Shown here piece after piece: positions 1-7,385 of a DNA stretch of 64,000 nucleotides. The notes beneath the pieces were generated by a model. That model was not told the origin of the DNA. It made no database searches and saw only the letters and a list, made by a program, of their open reading frames with translations. The position numbers were made by a program, and so were the translations under genes. Every line of letters starts with the position of its first letter. The first letter of the stretch is position 1. The DNA lies in NCBI RefSeq assembly GCF_011297335.1, contig NZ_JAAOTJ010000005.1, positions 333,970-397,969 of the forward strand. The letters run 5' to 3'. The DNA comes from Catellatospora methionotrophica. GTDB lineage: Bacteria; Actinomycetota; Actinomycetes; Mycobacteriales; Micromonosporaceae.

Positions 1-182
1 CTGATCTCCCCCGGAAGAAAACTACGCTCCGTCACCCGTTCGGGCGGTGCTGCCCGCCGATCGTCGCGTCTTGCTTGATTCCAGCTGGGGAAATGCACAA
101 GCATGGCATCAGCCGAATGTGGAACTTCCACCCATGGACTCCACAGTCGACCTCCGCCCGGCAGGCAGTGACGGAGCAGCGC

Positions 183-431
183 ATGCGGTACCTGATCGTT
201 CGCACCGAGGTACGACCTTTCGCGCCCGAGGACGTGCACGCGTCTTTCCATGACGAGGAGCCGTTGCGCGACGAGACCGCCAGCCCTGAGCAGCGCCGCC
301 AGGTGGCGGAGGCGGACAGCCTCGACGCCGCGCTCCAGCTCGCCCGCGCCCTGGCCTCGGTCGGCGCCGTCCGCTCCGGCCGCCAGCGCGTCAAAGTGGT
401 CCGCCTCGACGCCCCCCGCTGGCCGAGCTGA
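183..431 (+). CDS. Small hypothetical protein (82 aa)
   Basis: An 82-residue acidic N-half / basic C-half protein beginning MRYLIVRTEVRPF. I do not recognise the family. The ATG at 183 is chosen because a GGAG lies about 7 bases upstream. In-frame starts further up (75) would add a low-quality extension. The middle (about residues 44-60) is an Ala/Leu-rich predicted helix and the end is a basic beta-like stretch (RQRVKVVRL). It is convergent with the mycoredoxin gene, with a long hairpin between the two stops. A reverse-strand ORF over the same bases has poorer composition. No function is assigned. Confidence 0.55.
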   Translation: MRYLIVRTEVRPFAPEDVHASFHDEEPLRDETASPEQRRQVAEADSLDAALQLARALASVGAVRSGRQRVKVVRLDAPRWPS

Positions 432-447
432 CCGTCCCTGAAACGCG

Positions 448-512
448 AAGATCGCCGTTTCGGGTCAGAACCTTTGGTTAGACCCGAGGTTCTGACCCGA
501 AACGGCGATCTT
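448..512. repeat. Palindrome A: 26-bp perfect stem between convergent genes
   Basis: Arms 448-473 and 487-512 are perfectly complementary (26 bp) around a 13-base loop. The outer arm reads AAGATCGCCGTTTCGGGTC. It lies between the stop of the small protein (+) and the stop of the mycoredoxin gene (-), so it could end transcription from both sides, although there is no long T tract. It belongs to the same sequence family as palindromes B, C, D and F elsewhere in the window; its loop is especially like that of D. Confidence 0.85.
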
Positions 513-529
513 GGAAGTGCGGAGGAGTC

Positions 530-790
530 TCAGGCCGGGTCGGCGGCGGTTGCGGCGAGCGCGGCGAGGTGGGCCTTGACCTGGACGATGCTGGGGTTGG
601 TGAGAGCGCTGTTGTCGGCGAAGCGCAGCGTGGGGACGGTCTGGTTGCCGCCGTTCACGCCCATCACGAAGTCCGCCGCGTTCGGGTCCTGCTCGATGTC
701 GATCACCGTGTAGGCGATGCCCTCACGGTCGAGCTGGCTGCGCAGCCGGTGGCAGTAACCACACCACGTGGTCGAGTACATGGTCAGCAT
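530..790 (-). CDS. mrx1: Mycoredoxin (glutaredoxin-like, CGYC active site)
   Basis: An 86-aa thioredoxin-fold protein with active site C10-G-Y-C13 and a cis-proline region (QTVPTL). This is the glutaredoxin-like mycoredoxin of mycothiol-producing Actinobacteria, which reduces mycothiol-protein mixed disulfides in the cytosol. A GAGGA precedes the ATG at 790. It is divergent from uvrD2 with about 80 bases between, the same neighbour as in M. tuberculosis (Rv3198A beside uvrD2). The CGYC form can act by mono- or dithiol chemistry; which is used cannot be told from sequence. Confidence 0.9.
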   Translation of the reverse strand: MLTMYSTTWCGYCHRLRSQLDREGIAYTVIDIEQDPNAADFVMGVNGGNQTVPTLRFADNSALTNPSIVQVKAHLAALAATAADPA

Positions 791-873
791 GGGGATCCTC
801 GGGTCGGGGGAGCGGGGGCTCCGGGGGACTCTAACGGTGGCAACATCAACGACACCTGGGATGATTCCCTGTT

Positions 874-3051
874 GTGACCCGAGACGCTGCCCCCGACACG
901 GCCCGAAAGGTAGTCGCCGGACTGGACGAGGAGCAGGCGGCGGCGGTCACCGCGCCGCCGGGGCCGGTGTGCATCCTGGCCGGGGCGGGCACCGGCAAGA
1001 CCCGCGCGATCACCCACCGGATCGCGCACCGTGTGGTCACCGGGCAGGTCCAGGCCAAGCATGTGCTCGCCGTCACGTTCACCGCGCGGGCCGCGGCCCA
1101 GCTGCGTGAACGGCTGGCCGGGCTCGACGCGCACGGGGTGCAGGCCCGTACGTTCCACGCCGCCGCCCTGCGCCAGCTGCGCTTCTTCGCGCCCCGGCTG
1201 CTGCGCGGGCGGGAGATGCCCGAACTCGTCGAGAGCAAGGCGCGGCTGATCGTGCTCGCCTCGGCACGGGCCGGGGTGCGGGCCGACCGCACCGGCGCGC
1301 GTGACCTCGCCGCCGAGATCGAGTGGTCCAAGTCGTCGCTGGTCGAGCCCGGCGAGTACGTCGTCGCGGCGGCCAAGGCCGGGCGGGAGACCCCGCTGGA
1401 CGCGGCCCAGGTCGCCGCCGTCTACACGGCGTACGAGCAGGTCAAGCGGCAGCAGGGCGTGATCGACTTCGAGGATCTGCTGCGCGCGATGTGCTGGGGG
1501 ATCGAGGAGCACGCCGACGTCGCCGAGCAGATCCGCGCGCAATACCGGCACTTCGTCGTCGACGAGTACCAGGACGTGAACCCGCTCCAGCAGCGGCTGC
1601 TGGAAGCCTGGCTGGGCGGCCGCAAGGACCTGACCGTGGTCGGCGACGCGGCGCAGACGATCTACTCGTTCACCGGCGCGACCTCGTCGTACCTGGTCGA
1701 CTTCGCGCGTACGCACCGCAACGCGACCGTGGTCCGGCTGGTCCGCGACTACCGCTCCACCCCGCAGGTGGTCGGCCTGGCCAACGCGGTCATCCGGCAG
1801 GCCAAGGGCAGCGAGGCCCGGCTGCGGCTGGACCTGGTCGGGCAGCGCCCGGCCGGCCCGGAGCCCGACGCGCGGGTCTTCGCCGACGAGCACAACGAGG
1901 CGGTCGGGGTGGCCCGGCGGTGCGCCGACCTGATCGCCGCGGGCACCCCGGCCTCGGAGATCGCGGTGCTGTTCCGCGCCAACGCCCAGTCCGAGACGTA
2001 CGAGGAGGCCCTGGCCGACGCCGGGGTGCCGTACGTGCTGCGCGGCGGGGAGCGCTTCTTCGAGCGGGCCGAGATCCGCCAGGCGATGGTGTCGCTGCGC
2101 TCGGCGTCGCGGGCCGACGGCGGCGACGATCTCGTCGCCACGGTCAGCGCGGTGCTGGTCGGACTGGGCTGGCAGCCCGAGCGGCCGCCGTCGGGCGGTG
2201 CCGCGCGGGAGCGCTGGGAGGCCCTGGCCGCGCTGGTACGCCTGGCCGCCGAGTTCCGCCCCGAACCCGGCGCCGAGGAAGGGCTCGCCGGGTTCACCGC
2301 CGAACTGGGACGGCGGGCCCACGCCCAGCACGCGCCGACCGTGGCCGGGGTGACCCTGGCCAGCCTGCATTCGGCCAAGGGCCTGGAGTGGGACGCGGTG
2401 TTCCTGGTCGGGCTCGCCGAGGGCACCATGCCCACCGCGTACGCCCGCAGCGCCGAGGCGCTGGAGGAGGAGCGGCGGCTGCTGTACGTCGGTATCACCC
2501 GGGCCCGGCGGATGCTGTGGCTCAGCTACGGCGAGGCGCGCTCGCACGGTGGCCGGGCCCGGCGGCCGTGCCGGTTCCTGCAGGGGGTTCCCGGACTGGC
2601 GCCCTTCGGTGGTCAGGCCGCCGCTCCCCGGGCCGAACGACCGGGGCCGGGTGCCCCGCGGGCGCCGCGCAAGACCGTGATCGTGAGCTGCCGGGTGTGC
2701 GGGGCGACGCTGCTCGCCGGGCCGGAACGCAAACTCGGCCGGTGCGCGGGCTGCCCGTCCTCGCTGGACGAGGAGCTGTTCGAGCGGCTCGGCGACTGGC
2801 GGGCCCGGGTCGCCGCGGCGGCGAGGATCCCGGCGTACGTCGTCTTCACCGACGCGACGCTGACCGCGCTCGCCGAGCGTCAGCCATCTGACAGGGCCGG
2901 ACTCGTGGAGATCGCCGGCATCGGCCCGCGCAAGCTGGAGCTGTATGGCGAGGCAGTTCTCGCCCTGTTGAAGGGCGCGTCGGTGGCGGATTTGCTGCCT
3001 GAACAACCGACTTCAGAAGATCTTCAAAAAGATTTGGCAACAGAGCCGTAA
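874..3051 (+). CDS. uvrD2: ATP-dependent DNA helicase UvrD2 with HRDC domain
   Basis: A 725-aa superfamily 1A helicase (3'-5' unwinding, DNA repair). Walker A GAGTGKT is at residues 37-43, and the motif II-like DEYQD box at 230-234. Motif VI is in the region around LLYVGITRARR. A four-cysteine linker (C606, C609, C624, C627) and a C-terminal HRDC domain (about 640-715) are the marks of the actinobacterial UvrD2 type. GTG at 874 is the start, 8 bases after a GATGAT possible -10, so the mRNA may be nearly leaderless. The stop codon overlaps the predicted whiB7 promoter. Assigned with confidence from domain order and conserved neighbours. Confidence 0.93.
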   Translation: MTRDAAPDTARKVVAGLDEEQAAAVTAPPGPVCILAGAGTGKTRAITHRIAHRVVTGQVQAKHVLAVTFTARAAAQLRERLAGLDAHGVQARTFHAAALRQLRFFAPRLLRGREMPELVESKARLIVLASARAGVRADRTGARDLAAEIEWSKSSLVEPGEYVVAAAKAGRETPLDAAQVAAVYTAYEQVKRQQGVIDFEDLLRAMCWGIEEHADVAEQIRAQYRHFVVDEYQDVNPLQQRLLEAWLGGRKDLTVVGDAAQTIYSFTGATSSYLVDFARTHRNATVVRLVRDYRSTPQVVGLANAVIRQAKGSEARLRLDLVGQRPAGPEPDARVFADEHNEAVGVARRCADLIAAGTPASEIAVLFRANAQSETYEEALADAGVPYVLRGGERFFERAEIRQAMVSLRSASRADGGDDLVATVSAVLVGLGWQPERPPSGGAARERWEALAALVRLAAEFRPEPGAEEGLAGFTAELGRRAHAQHAPTVAGVTLASLHSAKGLEWDAVFLVGLAEGTMPTAYARSAEALEEERRLLYVGITRARRMLWLSYGEARSHGGRARRPCRFLQGVPGLAPFGGQAAAPRAERPGPGAPRAPRKTVIVSCRVCGATLLAGPERKLGRCAGCPSSLDEELFERLGDWRARVAAAARIPAYVVFTDATLTALAERQPSDRAGLVEIAGIGPRKLELYGEAVLALLKGASVADLLPEQPTSEDLQKDLATEP

Positions 3052-3087
3052 AACCGTTTGCGCGCTCCCGCCCGGGAGGCATAACCT
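3050..3087 (+). promoter_or_regulatory. Predicted WhiB7-type autoregulated promoter of the whiB7 leader
   Basis: An A tract (AAAA, 3050-3053) sits just upstream of a -35 TTGCGC (3058-3063), with an 18-base spacer and -10 TAACCT (3082-3087). The A/T patch directly upstream of the -35 is the known signature of WhiB7-SigA promoters in Actinobacteria. The promoter overlaps the uvrD2 stop codon. A start near 3094 would give a transcribed leader of about 550 bases before whiB7. Motif reading is direct; WhiB7 control is inferred. Confidence 0.55.
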
Positions 3088-3179
3088 TCGGTCACACCTC
3101 CAAGAGCGCACATCAGTGCTGCTCCTGGCTGGTGATTCACGTTCTGCACCGACGAGGGCAAGTAAAGGAGGCGAGTCCC

Positions 3180-3524
3180 ATGGAGATCACGTTCATCACC
3201 CCGAACGCTGTCGTGCCGGCGCTCGCCGCTGCCCGCGTTCAGTCAGTCACCGTGTCGCCGACTGCCCTGCAATTGGCACCCGTCTGCCACGCCACGCGTG
3301 GCGCAGCGGGCGCACTGGGTCAGCCGACCGTCACCGGTCTGCCGGTGGCCGGGCTGCCGGTCCTGCGTCAGCCGAGCTGGAACCCGAACCCGATCAAGGT
3401 GGCCCCCATCGGAGCCACCGAGCCGAAGAACAGCACCACCCTGGCCTACCGGAACCAGGAGTCCTCGGGCATGAAGCTCGATGGATTCAGCGGGCTCCCA
3501 CCTCGAGGTAAACCAAAGGTCTAA
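3180..3524 (+). CDS. Upstream ORF in the whiB7 leader (114 aa)
   Basis: ATG at 3180 with a clear AAAGGAGG about 8 bases upstream; 114 residues, starting MEITFITPNAVV. It is rich in Pro, Val and Ala (LPVAGLPVLRQPSWNPNPIK) and has no recognised domain. It lies between the predicted whiB7 promoter and whiB7. Its last codons cover a copy of CACCTCGAGGT that is repeated at the foot of the downstream terminator hairpin. In mycobacteria and Streptomyces, whiB7/wblC is controlled by translation of an upstream ORF that decides between terminator and antiterminator. I infer this ORF plays that role. It could also make a stable protein. Confidence 0.7.
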   Translation: MEITFITPNAVVPALAAARVQSVTVSPTALQLAPVCHATRGAAGALGQPTVTGLPVAGLPVLRQPSWNPNPIKVAPIGATEPKNSTTLAYRNQESSGMKLDGFSGLPPRGKPKV

Positions 3525-3547
3525 ACCAGACCATCGGCTCACCTCGA

Positions 3548-3590
3548 GGCCGCGGAACCCGTACACCGGGATCCGCGGCCTTAGTTATTT
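3548..3590 (+). terminator. Candidate transcription attenuator in the whiB7 leader
   Basis: Arms GGCCGCGGA...CCC and GGG..CCGCGGCC (3548-3560 with 3568-3580) form a strong hairpin with one internal mismatch and loop GTACACC, followed by TTAGTTATTT. It stands between the upstream ORF stop (3524) and whiB7 (3646). The base of the left arm is part of CCTCGAGG at 3542-3549, which can instead pair with an identical self-complementary copy at 3501-3508, offering an antiterminator fold. Confidence 0.65.
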
Positions 3591-3645
3591 CCACCCCCAT
3601 GGAAAGCGATCCACGAGATCGAGATGAAAGGAAGGTGACCGGAAG

Positions 3646-4005
3646 ATGAGTCTGGCGTTGGCCCCAGTCCTCGACTTCAGTGTCGAGCTGGGTGCGGAGC
3701 TGCCCTGCCGGAAGTTCGACCCGGACCTGTGGTTCTCGGACGCTCCCGCGGAGCTTGAGCTGGCCAAGTCGCTGTGCGGCGAGTGCCCGCTCAAGGTCGA
3801 GTGCCTCTCCGGGGCACTGGAGCGCGAGGAGCCCTGGGGCGTCTGGGGCGGCGAGATCTTCGAGCGTGGTGCGGTCGTGGCGCGCAAGCGTCCGCGTGGC
3901 CGGCCCCGCAAGGACGACCTCGCTCGTGAGGCGGCCCTGGTGGCCGAGACCGAGGCGCGTGTCGCCGCGGTCACCGCTCGCGAGTCGGTCCGGCTCGCTG
4001 CCTGA
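3646..4005 (+). CDS. whiB7: WhiB7 family iron-sulfur transcriptional regulator
   Basis: 119 aa. The four iron-sulfur cysteines are C21, C44, C47 and C53, followed by the GVWGG turn at 65-69 and a C-terminal AT-hook RPRGRPRK at 82-89. That AT-hook is the feature that separates WhiB7 from other Wbl proteins. WhiB7 binds the sigma-A region 4 and A/T-rich DNA upstream of the -35 to induce intrinsic resistance to ribosome-targeting antibiotics. A purine-rich GAAAGGAAGG precedes the ATG. Its place beside uvrD2 and an ABC1 kinase gene matches mycobacteria. Control is probably by autoactivation plus leader attenuation. Confidence 0.93.
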   Translation: MSLALAPVLDFSVELGAELPCRKFDPDLWFSDAPAELELAKSLCGECPLKVECLSGALEREEPWGVWGGEIFERGAVVARKRPRGRPRKDDLAREAALVAETEARVAAVTARESVRLAA

Positions 4006-4075
4006 GCAGCAACTCCGCATCACCCAATCCAGCCGCCTGCCGGCTAAGTCACTACGACAGCATCGGAGAGAAGCA

Positions 4076-4231
4076 ATGAGAAACGCCATCAGTGACATCT
4101 ATATGATCCATGAAGCTATGAGCCGGGCTCGAATGCTTGAGCCTCAGAACATCCCCTCTGAGGCTTCCCGTTCCGCCCGTCAGATCATGGTCGCCGCGCG
4201 TCGGCACGCACGTGAGCTGTCGCAGCGATAA
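4076..4231 (+). CDS. Small protein downstream of whiB7 (51 aa)
   Basis: A 51-aa ORF starting MRNAISDIYMIHEAMS, with GGAGAG about 7 bases before the ATG and a strong terminator 10 bases after the stop. It is predicted mostly helical, amphipathic and basic at the end (RQIMVAARRHARELSQR). Position and spacing (70 bases after whiB7, same strand, shared terminator) suggest co-transcription with whiB7. I know no function. It could be a small partner of the whiB7 response, but that is inference only. Confidence 0.6.
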   Translation: MRNAISDIYMIHEAMSRARMLEPQNIPSEASRSARQIMVAARRHARELSQR

Positions 4232-4241
4232 GTGAATCAAT

Positions 4242-4276
4242 ACGGATGCCCGCCGGTTCTACCGGCGGGCATCCGT
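4242..4276. terminator. Bidirectional intrinsic terminator
   Basis: A perfect 16-bp stem (4242-4257 with 4261-4276) closes a three-base TCT loop, followed by GTTT on the plus strand. It serves the whiB7 unit (+) and the convergent ABC1 kinase gene (-). Confidence 0.9.
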
Positions 4277-4287
4277 GTTTCTGCAGG

Positions 4288-5622
4288 TCAGTCTGTCGGA
4301 TCCGCGAAGCCGGGCAGCCAGCGCTCCAGGATCGCGCGGTAGTGCGCCTTGGCCTCGAGCTGGCACAGCACCCCGATGGAGCCCAGCGTCACCCGGTGGA
4401 TCATCAGGTAGGACGGCGGCAGGTTCAACTGCCGACCCAGGGTGTACGCCGGACTGCGCGGGCTGGCCAGCCGGGCCGCCTCCTCACGCAGCCAGGCCCG
4501 GGTGAACCGGAACTCGTCGACGGCCAGCGGCTCCAGCATCGGCCGCACGTAGTCGAGCACGGCCTGCGCGTCGATGTCGGCGTTGGGGCGTACGAAACCC
4601 TCGCCCTGCAGGCCCTTGAGCACCTCGTCGGCCCGCCCGGCCAGGGCCAGCCGGGTGATCCGGCCGACCGGCTCAGGCAGGCCCTGGGGCAGGCGCGCGA
4701 CCGCGCCGAAGTCGATGACGGCCAGCCGGTCGTCGGGCAGCAGCCGGTAGTTGCCCGGATGCGGGTCGGCGTGCAGCAGCCCCGCCCGCTCGGGGGCCGA
4801 GAAGTGCAGCGTGGCCATGAGCGCCCCGGCGCGGTCGCGCTGCGCCACCGTGCCACTTCCGATGATCTTCGAGAGCGGGGTGCCCTCCACCCACTCGGTG
4901 ACCAGCACCCGTGGCGCGGCAGCCAGCACCTGCGGCACCAGGATCTCCTCGTCGCCCGCGTACGCCGCCGCGAACGCCCGCTGGCTGGCCGCCTCCAGTT
5001 CGTAGTCCAGCTCCTCGACGACCCGCGCGCGCAGCTCGGTGACCAGCGGCTTCACGTCCAGCCCCGGCTGGATCACCTTGAACAGCCCGGCCAGGCGGGA
5101 CAGCTGGGTCAGGTCGGCGATCAGCGCGTCGCCAGCACCCGGGTACTGGATCTTCACGGCGACCGGGACGCCCGTGCGCTTGCGCGGCACCTTCCACACG
5201 GCCTTGTGCACCTGTCCGATGCTGGCCGCGGCGGCGGGAACGTCGTCGAACTCGCGGAACAGCGTCCGCCAGTCGCTGCCCAGCTGCTCGGCCAGCACCT
5301 TGTGCACGGTGGCCGCGGGCAGCGGCGGAGCCGCCTCCTGGAGCTTGGTCAGGGCCTCCCGGTAGGGCTCAGCCAGCGCGTCGGGCAGCGCCGCCTCGAA
5401 CACGCTCAGCGCCTGCCCGAGCTTCATCGCGCCGCCCTTGAGCTGACCCAGCACGCTGAACAGCTGCTCGGCCGTACGCTCCTGGATCTCGGCGGAGATC
5501 ACGTCGGTGGCCATACCGGTGACCCGCTTGCCGAACCCGAGCACGGTCCGCCCGGCGAAGCCCAGGGGGAGCGATGCCAGCTTGGCGGTGCGGGAGACGG
5601 CGCGGCGCGGGATGTCGGTCAC
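4288..5622 (-). CDS. ABC1/AarF (UbiB-like) atypical kinase family protein
   Basis: 444 aa. The ABC1 family KxGQ motif (KLGQ, residues 67-70) is present, with an Ala-rich loop in place of the normal nucleotide loop (AAAASIGQVHKA). HADPHPGN at 284-291 and VIDFGAV give the catalytic Asp/Asn and metal DFG-like sites. The family has atypical kinase/ATPase activity linked to lipid and quinone metabolism. The actinobacterial member's substrate is unknown; M. tuberculosis Rv3197 is the positional equivalent. GTG at 5622 is the only good start. It follows a ThiF-like gene on the same strand by about 66 bases. Confidence 0.85.
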   Translation of the reverse strand: MTDIPRRAVSRTAKLASLPLGFAGRTVLGFGKRVTGMATDVISAEIQERTAEQLFSVLGQLKGGAMKLGQALSVFEAALPDALAEPYREALTKLQEAAPPLPAATVHKVLAEQLGSDWRTLFREFDDVPAAAASIGQVHKAVWKVPRKRTGVPVAVKIQYPGAGDALIADLTQLSRLAGLFKVIQPGLDVKPLVTELRARVVEELDYELEAASQRAFAAAYAGDEEILVPQVLAAAPRVLVTEWVEGTPLSKIIGSGTVAQRDRAGALMATLHFSAPERAGLLHADPHPGNYRLLPDDRLAVIDFGAVARLPQGLPEPVGRITRLALAGRADEVLKGLQGEGFVRPNADIDAQAVLDYVRPMLEPLAVDEFRFTRAWLREEAARLASPRSPAYTLGRQLNLPPSYLMIHRVTLGSIGVLCQLEAKAHYRAILERWLPGFADPTD

Positions 5623-5688
5623 CGTGCCATTGTTGCCGACCGCGCGGATTTCGGCCCGTTCCGGCAGGTGAAGACCCTGTGGAGATCG

Positions 5689-6693
5689 TCAGCCGCGCCG
5701 CCGCCGGGCGCAGTCGCAGGACGGGTGGGGTGACCAGGTGCGCCGTCGCCAGGGCAGCACACCGTCGATCTCCACCGTCGTGCCGATCGTGGTCGGCTCA
5801 GCCCCGTCGAGGTAGGCCAGCACCTCGGCGGCCGCGAAACCGGCGGCGGTGAGCCGGGTCGCCGCGGAGCACGGGTCGCCGCCGGGCGGGGCCTGGGCGA
5901 GCTGGGCCACCAGCCGGGGCCAGGACGGATCCCGGTCGGTGCGGTGCAGATCGAGGCAGTGCAGGCAGGGCCCGCCGGTCACCGGCACCAGCGGCCCGAC
6001 CACGGCGACCCCGTCGCGTACGGTCAGCGCCAGGTGGGGCACCCTGCGCCGGGTTCCGCGGGTGGACACCGCATACCCCACCTGCACCCGGAACGTGGCG
6101 TCAGTGGCCCGCAGGGTGGCCGCGTGGGGTCGGCTGCCGCGTGTGCCGTCCCCCGCCGCTTCCGTGCTGGACGGGCCCTGCAGGACGGCCGCCGCGCCGG
6201 GCGCGGTGACCGTGCCGACCTTGCCTACCCCCGCGTCGAGCAGGGCAGTGGCGATCAGACGGGAGGTGGCGCCCGATCCCGCGACGATCACTCGGGCCTG
6301 CCCCCGCCGCTGGAGCACCCTGGCCGGGCTGCCGGGGCTCTCGCGGCGCAGGGCGAGCGCCGCGGCCTCGTCGGCGAGCCGGGCACGGTGCTCGGCGGGC
6401 AGTGCCGCGGGCATCAGCGTGTGGGCGGGCAGCACCAATCCGCGCTCGGCCAGCGCGGTGAGCACCTCGCGTACGTCCTCGGCGGGCATGCCGAGCCGGG
6501 CCATCTCGGTCAGCAGCACCCGCTCGGTGCGCGAGCCGTCGAGCAGTTCGAGCAGCCGGGCCGCGGACCGGTGGGACAGCTCCAGCACGACCGCGTGTTC
6601 GGGGTCGGTGCCGAGCTGGACGGTGTGGCGGTCGCGCCACATCGGGCGCAGGCCCGGCAGCAGGGCCGGGCGGGACATCGGGGAGCGGCTCAC
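5689..6693 (-). CDS. ThiF/E1-like (TOMM cyclodehydratase-type) protein, Rv3196-like
   Basis: 334 aa. The N-terminal half looks like a winged-helix peptide-binding domain of the kind fused to TOMM cyclodehydratases. A GSGATS nucleotide-binding turn (about 139-144) follows, as in ThiF/E1 Rossmann folds. Two cysteine pairs, C243/C246 (CLHC) and C326/C328 near the end (SCDC), probably hold zinc. Typical E1 adenylation arginines are not obvious, so activity may be lost. It is likely co-transcribed with the ABC1 kinase gene downstream. Function is unknown, and no RiPP precursor was seen nearby. Confidence 0.65.
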   Translation of the reverse strand: MSRSPMSRPALLPGLRPMWRDRHTVQLGTDPEHAVVLELSHRSAARLLELLDGSRTERVLLTEMARLGMPAEDVREVLTALAERGLVLPAHTLMPAALPAEHRARLADEAAALALRRESPGSPARVLQRRGQARVIVAGSGATSRLIATALLDAGVGKVGTVTAPGAAAVLQGPSSTEAAGDGTRGSRPHAATLRATDATFRVQVGYAVSTRGTRRRVPHLALTVRDGVAVVGPLVPVTGGPCLHCLDLHRTDRDPSWPRLVAQLAQAPPGGDPCSAATRLTAAGFAAAEVLAYLDGAEPTTIGTTVEIDGVLPWRRRTWSPHPSCDCARRRRG

Positions 6694-6732
6694 AGCGGTC
6701 AGGCTGTCAGCGCCGAGAGGGCCCGGCTGCGG

Positions 6733-6795
6733 TTATCCACAGCCCGTCCCCCGTGATCAAGAGGTTTTCCACAGTCCTGACCTGGGTTATCCACA
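6733..6795 (+). promoter_or_regulatory. Cluster of three DnaA-box-like 9-mers
   Basis: TTATCCACA at 6733-6741, TTTTCCACA at 6765-6773 and TTATCCACA at 6787-6795 all have the same orientation and are spaced 32 and 22 bases apart. The first and last match the classic DnaA box exactly. The cluster lies 40-100 bases upstream of the ThiF-like gene. No replication genes or AT-rich unwinding region are nearby, so an origin is unlikely. DnaA titration or DnaA control of the downstream unit is more plausible. Confidence 0.6.
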
Positions 6796-6820
6796 GATCT
6801 TGGGGAAGATTGTCGGGAAA

Positions 6821-6859
6821 GCGACAGGAGCCCGCAGTGTCTGCGGGCTCCTGTCTCGC
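6821..6859 (-). terminator. Intrinsic terminator after the zinc-ribbon gene
   Basis: The arm 6821-6837 (GCGACAGGAGCCCGCAG) pairs with 6841-6859 through one two-base bulge and a three-base loop. It lies 9 bases beyond the stop of the small zinc-ribbon gene on the minus strand. Confidence 0.8.
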
Positions 6860-6867
6860 GTTGTTCC

Positions 6868-7023
6868 TCAGGCCTTGCCGAGAATGCGGTTAACGGTCGT
6901 ACCGCAGACGGGGCAGGGCCCCTTTGCCATCCGCATGCCAGTCTTGGAAATTTCCACCTTGCCGGTGAAATCGCGCTTTTCCTTGCACTTCACGCAGTAG
7001 CCGTTGTACTTCTCTTCGGCCAC
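6868..7023 (-). CDS. Small zinc-ribbon protein (DUF5679-like, 51 aa)
   Basis: Read directly from the sequence: a 51-aa protein starting MAEEKYNGYCVKCKEKR, with GTG at 7023 preceded by AGGAGG at ideal spacing. Two CxxC pairs (C10/C13, C37/C40) make a zinc ribbon. The middle is KVEISKTGMRMAKGPCPVCG. This type of small actinobacterial protein is usually annotated as DUF5679; its role is unknown, and in some genomes it resembles ribosomal-protein-like zinc ribbons. It is monocistronic, with its own terminator. Confidence 0.85.
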   Translation of the reverse strand: MAEEKYNGYCVKCKEKRDFTGKVEISKTGMRMAKGPCPVCGTTVNRILGKA

Positions 7024-7385
7024 GGTTCCTCCTCATGATCCACGGTGACTCGTCCCGGCGGCTTGCGCTGTGACGGTCGAAGTCTGCCTGTCCGAATCGA
7101 TCTGAGTAGTCAGGTTACGCGGGACACGCCGTAGTCATCACGCTTGTAGAAAATGAGGCATTTTCGTAAAGTCGCCTGCGCATTGAGCAATGTCCCTTAT
7201 GCGAATGCGTGGTGCGGGTCACGGTCAGAAGAATTTTCTTGGCGAAGACCACTTATCCCGGCAAATCTGGCGATGATCACAAGATTGACTCTTGCGCCCC
7301 CCTGGCACCCGGCCGCTAGCGTCCATCCCGTGAGTAACGACCCCCTGGTTACCCCCGGGTGCCCCCTGGTCTGCGCCGGTCGCTA
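7024..7385. other. Intergenic region between divergent genes
   Basis: This 362-base stretch separates the zinc-ribbon gene (-) and the metallopeptidase gene (+). It is less GC-rich than its surroundings around 7130-7260. An ORF of 77 codons at 7153-7386 has no ribosome site and unconvincing composition, so I do not call it. TTGCGC near 7290 followed 17 bases on by GCTAGC is a weak promoter candidate for the plus-strand gene. I see no repeat or RNA structure. Confidence 0.4.

Noticed and set aside
784..3006. A 740-codon minus-strand ORF opposite uvrD2
   Set aside because: Composition is typical of an antisense shadow (Arg, Gly, Pro, His-rich, no motifs). UvrD2 on the plus strand is certain.
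5689..6693. The ThiF-like gene as part of a RiPP (TOMM) cluster
   Set aside because: No precursor peptide, YcaO or dehydrogenase gene is adjacent, and the same gene order is found as a core block in mycobacteria.
6733..6795. DnaA boxes as a replication origin
   Set aside because: Only three boxes, no AT-rich unwinding region and no dnaA, dnaN or gyr genes nearby.
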